Source of the DNA: Acidipila rosea
GTDB taxonomy: Bacteria > Acidobacteriota > Terriglobia > Terriglobales > Acidobacteriaceae
Direction: 5' to 3'
NCBI RefSeq assembly: GCF_004339725.1
Contig: NZ_SMGK01000003.1
Coordinates: 131,380 to 195,379 of the forward strand
DNA length: 64,000 bases
The first letter of the stretch is position 1. Every line of letters begins with the position of its first letter. The position numbers and the translations under genes were made by a program. Positions 1 through 8,316 of the stretch are shown piece by piece. The notes beneath the pieces are model-generated. The model saw nothing but the letters and a program-made list of their open reading frames with translations, had not been told where the DNA came from and did no database searches.

Positions 1-1031
1 GTGAGCGCAGGCCTTATAAGCCACGCACGGAAGGCGAGAAGCCTTTTGAGCGGAAGAGCTTCGGGTCGGATACCGGAGAGAGACGTCCTTACAAGCCGAG
101 GACGGAAGGCAGCGGTGCAGGCAGCCGTCCACCGTTCCGCAAGAGCGGCAGCGACTCGGGCCCCCGGAAGAGCTTTGGTGCAGGAGCTGGCGAGCGCAGG
201 CCATATAAGCCACGCACGGAAGGCGAGAAGCCTTTTGAGCGGAAGAGCTTCGGCTCGGATAGCGGCGAGAGACGTCCTTACAAGCCGAGAACAGAAGGCA
301 GCGGCCCAGGCAGCCGTCCGCCATTCCGCAAGAGCGGCAGCGACTCCGGCCCCCGCAAGAGCTTTGGTGCAGGAGCTGGCGAGCGCAGGCCTTATAAGCC
401 ACGCACGGAAGGCGAGAAGCCTTTTGAGCGGAAGAGCTTCGGGTCGGATACCGGAGAGAGACGTCCTTACAAGCCGAGGACGGAAGGCAGCGGTGCAGGC
501 AGCCGTCCACCGTTCCGCAAGAGCGGCAGCGACTTCGGCCCCCGGAAGAGCTTTGGTGCAGGAGCTGGCGAGCGCAGGCCATATAAGCCACGCACGGAAG
601 GCGAGAAGCCTTTTGAGCGGAAGAGCTTCGGCTCGGATAGCGGCGAGAGACGTCCTTACAAGCCGAGGACAGAAGGCAGCGGTGCAGGCAGCCGTCCCCC
701 CTTCCGCAAGAGCGGCAGCGACTCCGGCCCCCGCAAGAGCTTTGGTGCAGGAGCTGGCGAGCGCAGGCCGTATAAGCCGCGCACGGAAGGCTCCGCGCCC
801 CGCCGAGAGGGATCCGGCGAACGTCCCGCGAGCCGTGGAGGTTTCGGCAGCAAGCCGGGCTTTAAGTCGGCAGGTTCGCGACCAGCCTTCAGGTCCGGTT
901 CGCGTCCGGCGGGCTCCAGAAGCGGATCGCCGACTCGCAGCGGCGGCTTCTCCAAGCGTCCGGGTGGCGCATTCAAAAAGAGCCCCGGCGGCGGCTTTAA
1001 GCGCAAACCCCGTGAGGATAAGGGCGAGTGA
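1..1031 (+). CDS. 3' part of a basic, repeat-rich protein (possible pseudouridine synthase tail)
   Basis: The real reading frame has codons starting at position 3 and ends with TGA at 1029-1031; the 5' end lies outside the window. The visible 342 residues are low-complexity and very basic (K/R/P/G/S/E), made of 63-residue tandem units that each contain ERRPYKPRTEG twice. After about residue 260 the tail becomes G/S/F/K/R-rich. No folded domain is visible. A GTG start for cmk overlaps the stop, so the two genes are translationally coupled. In acidobacteria an RluB/RsuA-type pseudouridine synthase with a disordered basic tail is often found before cmk; that identity is inference from context. 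An RNA helicase with an RNA-binding tail is an alternative. Frame 1 is also open through the repeats, because the unit length is a multiple of three, but it gives no sensible protein end and overruns cmk. Confidence 0.6.
   Translation, partial: ERRPYKPRTEGEKPFERKSFGSDTGERRPYKPRTEGSGAGSRPPFRKSGSDSGPRKSFGAGAGERRPYKPRTEGEKPFERKSFGSDSGERRPYKPRTEGSGPGSRPPFRKSGSDSGPRKSFGAGAGERRPYKPRTEGEKPFERKSFGSDTGERRPYKPRTEGSGAGSRPPFRKSGSDFGPRKSFGAGAGERRPYKPRTEGEKPFERKSFGSDSGERRPYKPRTEGSGAGSRPPFRKSGSDSGPRKSFGAGAGERRPYKPRTEGSAPRREGSGERPASRGGFGSKPGFKSAGSRPAFRSGSRPAGSRSGSPTRSGGFSKRPGGAFKKSPGGGFKRKPREDKGE
3..791 (+). repeat. 189-bp in-frame tandem repeat, four copies plus 33 bp
   Basis: The segment beginning with codons for ERRPYKPRTEG recurs at 3, 192, 381, 570 and 759, an exact period of 189 bp (63 codons). 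Copies 1 and 3 share variants (Thr in the GSDTG segment, CCT before TAT), as do copies 2 and 4 (Ser in GSDSG, CCA before TAT). This gives an A-B-A-B pattern, implying a 378-bp duplication on top of the 189-bp unit. The fifth copy is cut after 33 bp. The array may begin before the window. Confidence 0.95.
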
Positions 1032-1732
1032 GTGCGCAGCAGGAAACTGCTTTGTCAGGATCGGGCCGTCGGCTCATCGTAGCTATCGACGGCCCGGCGG
1101 GCGCAGGCAAGAGCACTGTTGCCTCGCGTATCGCCCGTCGCTTTGGCCTGCTGAACCTTGAAACCGGGGCCATGTATCGGGCTCTGGCCTTCAAGGCGCT
1201 GACTCATAAACTTCCTCTGGATGATGCCCATGCGCTTGAATCGCTGACGACAGATACGGTTATCCGCCTTGAGCCGGGTGGCGATGGCAACCGGGTGTTG
1301 CTGGACGGACAGGACGTGACCACGACGTTGCGCCAGCCTGAGATTACGGAGGCGGCTTCGAGGGTAAGCGTTCATCCGGTGATCCGTCGCTGGATGGTGG
1401 AGCAGCAACGGTCGCTCGGCGCCGAGGGTGGAGTGGTGATGGAGGGACGCGATATCGGTACAGCGGTCTTTCCGGACGCCCAGGTGAAGATTTTCCTCGA
1501 TGCGACACCAGAGGCGCGCAGCGAGCGGCGGGCCAGCCAGACGGGCGCGGCCTCCGCAACCCAGACGCTCGAAGAAATTCGCCGCCGGGATGAGCGCGAT
1601 CGCACCCGGGCGGAATCTCCTTTGAAGCCTGCCCCGGATGCAGTGGTGATCGATTCGACGTTTCTGCCGCTCGAAGAGGTATTGGCGCGGATCGAGGCTG
1701 TGGTCCAGCGGCGTTTAGACACGAGCTTGTAG
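1028..1732 (+). CDS. cmk: Cytidylate kinase (CMP kinase)
   Basis: A 234-residue NMP kinase that phosphorylates CMP and dCMP with ATP in pyrimidine nucleotide recycling. The P-loop GPAGAGKST lies at about residues 22-30. The CMP-binding EGRDIGTAVFPDA motif and an Arg-rich lid (RRRDERDRTR) follow in the expected order, and the length matches bacterial Cmk. The GTG start overlaps the TGA of the upstream gene (GTGA), so coupling decides the start; no separate strong ribosome-binding site is seen. In many bacteria cmk is followed by rpsA, but here rpsA is about 54 kb away. Confidence 0.95.
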   Translation: MSAQQETALSGSGRRLIVAIDGPAGAGKSTVASRIARRFGLLNLETGAMYRALAFKALTHKLPLDDAHALESLTTDTVIRLEPGGDGNRVLLDGQDVTTTLRQPEITEAASRVSVHPVIRRWMVEQQRSLGAEGGVVMEGRDIGTAVFPDAQVKIFLDATPEARSERRASQTGAASATQTLEEIRRRDERDRTRAESPLKPAPDAVVIDSTFLPLEEVLARIEAVVQRRLDTSL

Positions 1733-1745
1733 GGAAGTACAAACT

Positions 1746-1770
1746 TACTGATAACCAATCAGTACTTTCT
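1746..1770 (+). terminator. Weak hairpin after cmk
   Basis: A 7-bp stem (TACTGAT at 1746-1752 with ATCAGTA at 1758-1764) closes a 5-base loop and is followed by CTTTCT. It is AT-rich with a poor U-tract, so it is only a candidate terminator. Confidence 0.3.
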
Positions 1771-1970
1771 ATCGATTTTATTCCCCGGCGTTCCCTGCCG
1801 TTAGGAATCCCTCCCGTTATCCACTGCATCCACATCATTAATCAGGAGTGGTATTTAAGCGGATATTTTCCCAGGGCCCCTCAAGTCCGCCTAGTTATTA
1901 GTTGTTCAATAAAAATACTGAATAGCCCTCAGCTGCTCCTGATTATTTGTAATGGGAGGCAGTACCTACA

Positions 1971-4900
1971 ATGAAATATCCCTCGCTGCGCGCGACTCTG
2001 TGCGCATCCTCGCTGGCTTTTGTCTTTATCTTTACTTTCTTATCTCTTCCACAAGCTCATGCGCAGGCGGTTTTCGGCACCATCGTGGGAACGGTGACAG
2101 ACTCAACCGGCGCAGTCATTCCTAACGCCACGGTGACCGTGACGGACGTCGCCAAGGGCATCACCCAGACAGTCCAGACGAACGCCAGCGGCAACTACTC
2201 CGTCAGCCGCCTCATCCCCGATACCTATGAGGTGAAGGCTACCTCTCAGAGCTTCGCACCGGCGGAGGCCAAGAATGTGGTGGTCACAGCGGACAGCTCC
2301 CCGCAGGTGAACTTGACCCTGCAGGCGGGTGGTGGGGCGCAGACAGTTACGGTAACGACGGCGGCTCCGCCGCTTAATACGGATCGACCCGAGGTAGCGC
2401 AGTCGCTCGATCAGCGCCAGGTGCAGAACCTGCCCAATCTCAACCGGAATCTTACCCAGTTCACCCTGCTAACGCCGGGCGCCCAGCGGTCTTCGTTCAG
2501 CATTGCGCCGACGGAGAACCCGCAGGGGACGATCGGCACCGAGATCAACGGCAGCAACTACGGAACCCAGGGCTTTGAACTGGATGGAACAGACAATCGC
2601 GAGCCGGTACTGGGAATCGTGGTGATCAACCCGACGCTCGACTCAGTAAGCGACATGAAGATCATTTCGCAGGATTATCCGGCGGAGTTCGGCGGCGCAG
2701 TTGGCGGCTTTATCGTGGCGCAGACGCGGTCAGGGAGCAACGCCTTCCACGGGGATGCGTTCGAGTATCGTCGCAGTGACGCGCAGCAGGCGCGCGACCC
2801 GTTTACGCAGTTCCAGCCCGATGCGGTTACAGGGCGGTATATTCCCAGTTCGCTTTATAACCAGTTTGGCGGATCATTGGGTGGCCCGATCCTCAAGGAC
2901 CGAGCCTTCTTCTTCATGGACTACCAGGGGCAGCGTCAGCGGATCGGCACTTCGCTGCAGCAGAATGTTCCTTCGCTTACGGTTCGCAATACCTGCCTGA
3001 GCGGAACGGGCACCTGCGACCTGAGTCAGTATGCCTCGACCATCTATGACCCGACGACGAAGACGACTTATGCAGCCAACGCCGTCCCGGCCTCTGCGCT
3101 CACTCCGCAAGGCATCAACCTGCTCAAGGGGCTGCCTGTCCCGAACACTACCGGCACCAACAACGGCACGGTGAACAACTATGTCACCTCTGGCAATGGC
3201 ACGGACAACGGCGATCAGGCGGACCTGCGGCTGGATGCGCAGGTAACGCAGCGCATGCATGCCTTCGGGCGCTATGACTATTCTCTCTTCCGGCTCTTTG
3301 GCGCGCCGGTGTTCGGCGCAGCGGGTGGAACGGGCTTTGGTCTGGGCAACACTACCGGCAACGATGAAGGACAGAATCAGAGCGTCGCGGCTGGATTCGA
3401 TTATGCGATTAACCCCAACCTGCTGACAGATTTCCGGTTTGGATTTCTGGACTATCACATCTCTGAAAACAAGTTCGACGTAGGCACAACACCTGCTCTT
3501 GCGGCGGGTATTCCGAATCTGAATACGAGCCGCGCCGACACCAGCGGTTCGCCCACCTATAACGTAGAAGACGGCAGCATCAGCAACTTCGGCAACCAGG
3601 GTTGCAACTGCCCTCTGCTCGAGAGCGAGCAGGTCTTCCAGATCGCAAACAACTGGACGAAGAATGTTGGCAACCACAGCATCCGGTTTGGGGCTGACCT
3701 GCGCTATGCCATGAACCTGCGTAACGCAAGCGACTACAACCGTGCAGGGCAGCTGAGCTTTGGCAATGGCAGCACGGGCTCCGGCATCGCCTCAGTGCTG
3801 CTGGGCGCTGTCGATACCTTTCAGCGCTTCGATGTCTACAGCCAGACGGCAGCCGACAGGCAGAAACGCGGGGCGCTGTATGCGCAGGATACCTGGCGCA
3901 TCACGCCCAAGCTGACACTCGAGTATGGGCTGCGATGGGACCTCGTCTTCCCGGAAACGGTCAACAGCCCGGGACAGGGAGGCTTTACCGACCTGAACAC
4001 CGGCCTTGTTCGCGTGGCGGGCGTGGGTGGCATTGGAACGAATGCCAATGCCAATCTGGACATGACGGATCTGGGTGGCAGGCTTGGGCTTTCCTATCAG
4101 CTCACCGACAAGACGGTGCTGCGGGCGGCTGCCGCACAGATGTATGACGATGATGGTTTTTTCGGCACCATCTTCGGTAGCGTGCTGGTGCACAACATTC
4201 CCGTGTACAACACGGAAGATGTGACCTCCGGCAACGCAACGGGCCAGTACAGCTACACCTATAATTCGCTCCCTGGCCGTCCTGCTGCTTATGTCATACC
4301 GGCCAATGGACTGATTCCGCTGCCCAATGGCGTGAATACTGAGGTTCGCCCGAACACGCTGATTCTGCCCCGGGTTGACCAGTACAACGTCAGCCTGCAG
4401 CAGCAGATAACCAACGACACGACCTTTACCCTGGCGTATGTCGGCAACCTGGCGGAGCGAATCTATCCGGGTGAGACTTATGGCTTCAACGTGAACGAGC
4501 CCTTCCTGCCGGCACCTACGACCAACCCCGGACAGCAGGCCTTCGAGCTCTCACAGCGCAATCAGCGACGGCCGTATTACAACCGCTTTACCCACCTCTA
4601 CAACGGTGGCGTTGTGCAGTGCTGCAACCAGGACATCACTTCGACTGCTCCTGCTGCACGTGCAAACTACAACGCGCTCCAGGCGACCCTTGAGAAGAGA
4701 TTCTCAAGCGGATTGCAGTTCACCGCCAACTACACCTGGTCGAAGGCAATGAACTACAACGGCACCTACTTTGCGCACAATCCGCGGGTGGAGTACGGGC
4801 CGAACGATACCAATCGGACGAATGTGTTTGTGATGAACGCCGTCTATGACCTTCCATTCGGCAAAGGCAAGATGCTGATGAGCAATGCGAACCGGTGGGT

Positions 4901-5477
4901 AAACTATGCGATCGGCGGCTGGCAATTGGCGGGGGACACGACATGGGAGAGCGGCCTGCCGTTCACGCCTACCTATGCCGAGTGCGGCAGCGATCAGGAC
5001 ATAGACTCGAACTTCGGCAGCCCGGGAACATCGAGCGATTGCCGCCCGAATGCGCTCGTAGGCGGAAAGACCTTCGCGATGGGAACCGGCTCCTTCGATG
5101 CGGCGAGTCACAGCATCCGCTATTTCTCTCCGGTAGGTGCGCTGACCACGCAGGGCGCGGTGTCCGGGCCATTCCAGCGGCCGCAGTTCGGCTCCATCGG
5201 GAACATCGGGCGCAACGTCTTCCGCGGGCCTTCTGACTATTTTGCAGACGCGTCGCTGTTCAAGAACTTCGCGATCACTGAGCGGCTGCAGGGGCAGTTC
5301 CAGTTTCAAGCCTTTAACGTGTTTAACCACACGCCCCTTGGCCTGCCGAACTCGACCAACTCCCGCTGCGTTGATTGCAGCAACGGTGGCTTGATTACTG
5401 GCGTAGATGGCGCGGTGCAGGGCGCGGGAATGCCCTACATGCGCCAGCTGCAGTTCGGAGCGAAGCTGAGCTTCTAG
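1971..5477 (+). CDS. TonB-dependent receptor with carboxypeptidase regulatory-like domain (Oar-like)
   Basis: An 1168-residue outer-membrane protein. A signal peptide ending near AHAQA (about residue 32) is followed by a carboxypeptidase-regulatory-like beta-sandwich (GTIVGTVTDSTGAVIPNATV, about 35-125). A plug-like region comes next, including a NLNRNLTQFTLLTPG segment and GGFIVAQTRSGSNAFHGD. A long barrel ends in a terminal Phe (FGAKLSF), the outer-membrane insertion signal. No TonB box is obvious. The ATG is preceded by GGGAGG about 13 bases upstream. This architecture is greatly expanded in acidobacteria and is usually linked to uptake of glycans or other large substrates, but the substrate cannot be read from sequence. 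The 238-bp upstream gap gives room for its own promoter. A TonB-like protein lies at 21.5 kb. Confidence 0.93.
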   Translation: MKYPSLRATLCASSLAFVFIFTFLSLPQAHAQAVFGTIVGTVTDSTGAVIPNATVTVTDVAKGITQTVQTNASGNYSVSRLIPDTYEVKATSQSFAPAEAKNVVVTADSSPQVNLTLQAGGGAQTVTVTTAAPPLNTDRPEVAQSLDQRQVQNLPNLNRNLTQFTLLTPGAQRSSFSIAPTENPQGTIGTEINGSNYGTQGFELDGTDNREPVLGIVVINPTLDSVSDMKIISQDYPAEFGGAVGGFIVAQTRSGSNAFHGDAFEYRRSDAQQARDPFTQFQPDAVTGRYIPSSLYNQFGGSLGGPILKDRAFFFMDYQGQRQRIGTSLQQNVPSLTVRNTCLSGTGTCDLSQYASTIYDPTTKTTYAANAVPASALTPQGINLLKGLPVPNTTGTNNGTVNNYVTSGNGTDNGDQADLRLDAQVTQRMHAFGRYDYSLFRLFGAPVFGAAGGTGFGLGNTTGNDEGQNQSVAAGFDYAINPNLLTDFRFGFLDYHISENKFDVGTTPALAAGIPNLNTSRADTSGSPTYNVEDGSISNFGNQGCNCPLLESEQVFQIANNWTKNVGNHSIRFGADLRYAMNLRNASDYNRAGQLSFGNGSTGSGIASVLLGAVDTFQRFDVYSQTAADRQKRGALYAQDTWRITPKLTLEYGLRWDLVFPETVNSPGQGGFTDLNTGLVRVAGVGGIGTNANANLDMTDLGGRLGLSYQLTDKTVLRAAAAQMYDDDGFFGTIFGSVLVHNIPVYNTEDVTSGNATGQYSYTYNSLPGRPAAYVIPANGLIPLPNGVNTEVRPNTLILPRVDQYNVSLQQQITNDTTFTLAYVGNLAERIYPGETYGFNVNEPFLPAPTTNPGQQAFELSQRNQRRPYYNRFTHLYNGGVVQCCNQDITSTAPAARANYNALQATLEKRFSSGLQFTANYTWSKAMNYNGTYFAHNPRVEYGPNDTNRTNVFVMNAVYDLPFGKGKMLMSNANRWVNYAIGGWQLAGDTTWESGLPFTPTYAECGSDQDIDSNFGSPGTSSDCRPNALVGGKTFAMGTGSFDAASHSIRYFSPVGALTTQGAVSGPFQRPQFGSIGNIGRNVFRGPSDYFADASLFKNFAITERLQGQFQFQAFNVFNHTPLGLPNSTNSRCVDCSNGGLITGVDGAVQGAGMPYMRQLQFGAKLSF

Positions 5478-5516
5478 CTCGCAGCAGCGCAGGGAAAAGC
5501 AACCAAACTCCCATGT

Positions 5517-5568
5517 GGCACCTCACCCATACGCAGTGTTTCGCGAAGGGCGAGGTGCCGTCTTTTTT
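5517..5568 (+). terminator. Rho-independent terminator after the TonB-dependent receptor
   Basis: GGCACCTCACCC (5517-5528) pairs with GGGCGAGGTGCC (5548-5559), with one non-Watson-Crick pair. The stem is followed by TCTTTTTT. The downstream minus-strand kinase ends inside the T-run, so the hairpin separates convergent genes. Confidence 0.8.
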
Positions 5569-6490
5569 AGGCTGATTGGATTGCCCGGGTGATGGTCTGG
5601 TAGGTCTCTTCCGGCAGCGGCGGCATAGCGCCAGGTTGAGAGGCTACCCATGAGCCCCAGCGATTGCCTGCTTCATTGAGCGCCGCGAGCGGAGCGCCCT
5701 GGAGGTAGTAGCAGACCAGCGCGGCCGTAAAGGCGTCGCCTGCCCCGACCGTATCGGCTACCTTCGCGGCAACGCCGTGATGACGGTGATGCTCGCGTGG
5801 AGTAACAAGCAGGCTGCCATGCGCACCCATGGTGACGCAGACCATGCGCAGGGGGAATGCCGCCAGCAGCAGGCGAGCCCCTGCCAGCAGCGCGGCTTCA
5901 TCCATGCGCGTCTCGTTGCTCAGGCCAGTCAGCGCGAGAACCTGCGGCATCTCAGCATCGTTAAGCTTGACGAGCGTTGCGAGTCGGAGAGAGTCCCGCA
6001 GCACACTCGCCGAGAAGAATGGCTTGCGTAGATTGACGTCGAAGACGCGCACGCAGCTTTCACCTGTCGCGGCAACGAAGCTGCGAATAGTCTCCCGGGC
6101 CCTCTCGGAGCGCTGGGCAAGCGTGCCGAAGCACACGGCATCCGTACTGCCCGCAAGAGTGCGCCATTCAGGGGTCAGTTCAAGAAAGTCCCATGCGGCC
6201 GGCTCGTGGATGACATATTCAGGCTGACCATCCTCGATGGTGACCGACACGCTCCCAGTGGGATAATCAGCGTCAGTCTGCAGGAAAGTGGAGTCGACGG
6301 GCGTTGTCTGCAACAGAAGGCGAGCCGCATTGCCTAATTCATCGGCGCCGATGCGGCTTGCAACTACGCCGCGGTTGCCGAGCCGCGCCGACATGACGGT
6401 GAAGTTAGCTGGAGCGCCCCCCAGCTGGCGTCCCTCATGGAGCAGATCCCAGAGCAGCTCGCCAATGCCTACGATCAGCTTCCTACTCAT
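5567..6490 (-). CDS. PfkB-family carbohydrate kinase (probable fructokinase)
   Basis: A 307-residue ribokinase/PfkB-fold sugar kinase. The N-terminal GELLWDLL and GGAPANF motifs bind the sugar. The C-terminal anion-hole motif GAGDAF (about 249-254) carries the catalytic Asp. GGAPANF is typical of bacterial fructokinases, so fructose to fructose-6-phosphate is the likely reaction, although other sugars are possible. The start codon overlaps the trehalase stop by four bases (ATGA), so it is translated after trehalase as the second gene of a two-gene operon. Confidence 0.85.
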   Translation of the reverse strand: MSRKLIVGIGELLWDLLHEGRQLGGAPANFTVMSARLGNRGVVASRIGADELGNAARLLLQTTPVDSTFLQTDADYPTGSVSVTIEDGQPEYVIHEPAAWDFLELTPEWRTLAGSTDAVCFGTLAQRSERARETIRSFVAATGESCVRVFDVNLRKPFFSASVLRDSLRLATLVKLNDAEMPQVLALTGLSNETRMDEAALLAGARLLLAAFPLRMVCVTMGAHGSLLVTPREHHRHHGVAAKVADTVGAGDAFTAALVCYYLQGAPLAALNEAGNRWGSWVASQPGAMPPLPEETYQTITRAIQSA

Positions 6491-8160
6491 TTCGCTCCTC
6501 GCGTCTCTGCCAGTAGATGTTCCATCTCAAGATAGGCTGCGTTGGTCCAGCCAAAGCCGACGACGTTTGTCTTGTAGCCGGTCGCTACCTCGACATGCGA
6601 TGAGCTGTTGGCTACGTCATACTTCTCGCGAATGGTGTGATCTCGGGCGAAGTTTTCCCGGATGGTTTGCGTAAACTCCTGGGAGATCATGCGGGCGTCG
6701 GCTACGTCGCCGCTGGCAAGCAGACCTGCGGTGGTGATCCACATGGGGGGCGCCCAGCCGAAGGGCAGATCCCACTGAACGCCTGACTCGTAGGTGCTCA
6801 TCGCCATGCCGCCGGGATGGTTGAATACATGCACATTACCATGCAGCCCCTTGATCTGCTGCTCGTTTGCCACACCCGCCCATAGCGGAAAGAAGGTCGT
6901 CAGATACTTGTAGGTCGAGCGTCGATGCGCGACGTAGTCGTAGTCGTAGTACATGCCATCGGCGGCGTTCCACAGATACTTGTTAATGGCGGCCTTGCGA
7001 GCGGCTGCTTCCTGTTTCCAGCGCGCCGTCTCTGCCGGCTTGCCAAGCTTCTCCGCCATCCAGGCGAGATCCAGTTCGTACTTGTAGAGCAGGCTGTTAA
7101 GGCAGACGGGAGCGTAGTGATGCGTGGAGCCGTCGAACGGCCCGAAGCGGAAGCTCGGATCGTAGCCGGACTCGCGCATGGCGCGGTCGCCCTTGTAGAA
7201 GTCATGCGAGAGCCAGTGTCCATCCACATGGGCACGTGCACAGACCGCAGAGATGCGCGGGTTGCAACTGATGATTGCGAGTTTCGCCTGCGCGGCGGCG
7301 TTCGGCTGATCGGGAGCGCTCACGAGATACTCCGGATGATCGCGCGGGTGCTTGAGCAGCCAGCGGATCACGTCAGAGTAATAGGTTGTGTCGTCATCCT
7401 CCTCCGGTACCGGACCATTGCCGATGTCGTAGTAGCGCGCCAGGCCCGTGTCTCCTGCCCGGTGGATATCGCTGGTCCAGAGCGCATGATCGCGCTGTGC
7501 GAAAGAATAGCTGCGAGCCAGCCACTGCTGGGCTGCCTTCGGGTCGCGCTGCAGCTGAGCCTCGTAGACATCGCGGATCATGGAGGAGAGAAACGGAGGC
7601 TGGGAACGGGTGAAGTAGTAGGTGCGATTGGCGTTCAGAATGCCGCCATAGTGCTCAATCTCAAAGAAGAAATTCTCTACCATGCCTTGCGCCAAGTCGA
7701 CGTGGCCATCCCGCAGCAGCCCGAGGATGATGAAGTAGCTGTCCCATCCGTACATCTCATTGAATCGTCCGCCGGGTACGACATACTTGTTGGGCAGATA
7801 GAGGAGCCCCGCGACAGGCACATCCGTAAGCTTTAACTCGCCGAAATGGGTGACGACGCGAGGCAACCGCTCCACATCGACCTTGCACTGGGAGCTGAGC
7901 GCCTGCACGCTGGCGGGCATAGGCAGATCCTTGGGCAGATAGAGGACCGGCTCCGTTGTGAGCTTGGGATCGGTCAGCGAGTGGCAGTCGGTCATGGAAC
8001 GTGACAGAGTGCCCCAGGCCTCATGGATGTACTGGTCGATATTGGCTGCAGGCGGTTTAGAAGGAGGAGGCGTGTTGATGGGGTTCTGCCCAACAGCCGC
8101 CGTCGCGACCAGCAGAGTGAAGACGATCGACGAAGAACGCAAAAAATCAAGTCGTAGCAT
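6487..8160 (-). CDS. treA: Secreted trehalase-family glycosidase (GH37)
   Basis: A 557-residue protein with an N-terminal signal peptide (hydrophobic residues about 10-22, ending AAVGQ), so periplasmic or exported. GH37 signature 1, PGGRFNEMYGWDSYF, lies at about 129-143, and signature 2, QWDLPFGWAPPMW, lies in the C-terminal third. RESGYDPSFRFG matches the ESGWD segment that holds the catalytic acid in characterised trehalases. The Gly-rich lid (GGGGEY in E. coli TreA) is absent; an SSSHVEV segment lies between EKYDV and GFGWTN instead. Trehalose hydrolysis is the default call, but another disaccharide is possible because of that change. It overlaps the fructokinase by four bases. Confidence 0.85.
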   Translation of the reverse strand: MLRLDFLRSSSIVFTLLVATAAVGQNPINTPPPSKPPAANIDQYIHEAWGTLSRSMTDCHSLTDPKLTTEPVLYLPKDLPMPASVQALSSQCKVDVERLPRVVTHFGELKLTDVPVAGLLYLPNKYVVPGGRFNEMYGWDSYFIILGLLRDGHVDLAQGMVENFFFEIEHYGGILNANRTYYFTRSQPPFLSSMIRDVYEAQLQRDPKAAQQWLARSYSFAQRDHALWTSDIHRAGDTGLARYYDIGNGPVPEEDDDTTYYSDVIRWLLKHPRDHPEYLVSAPDQPNAAAQAKLAIISCNPRISAVCARAHVDGHWLSHDFYKGDRAMRESGYDPSFRFGPFDGSTHHYAPVCLNSLLYKYELDLAWMAEKLGKPAETARWKQEAAARKAAINKYLWNAADGMYYDYDYVAHRRSTYKYLTTFFPLWAGVANEQQIKGLHGNVHVFNHPGGMAMSTYESGVQWDLPFGWAPPMWITTAGLLASGDVADARMISQEFTQTIRENFARDHTIREKYDVANSSSHVEVATGYKTNVVGFGWTNAAYLEMEHLLAETRGAK

Positions 8161-8316
8161 GGAATTAGCCCTGAGCAGGAATCCTAAACCAACGCAGGGG
8201 CGAAAAGCTGCCTCTAAGTTACGGTTACCTCGGAGTCACGAGATTGTCTTGCTCTGCTCCCGGCACCGCAAAGGTAGATCCCTCGCTTTCCATGGAAAGA
8301 TAAGAGGTTGGAGTAC

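Noticed and set aside
1..1161. A 386-codon open frame in frame 1 over the repeats
   Set aside because: It stays open only because the unit is a multiple of three. It overruns the cmk start and reads out of frame through it, while frame 3 has regular protein repeats and a stop coupled to cmk.
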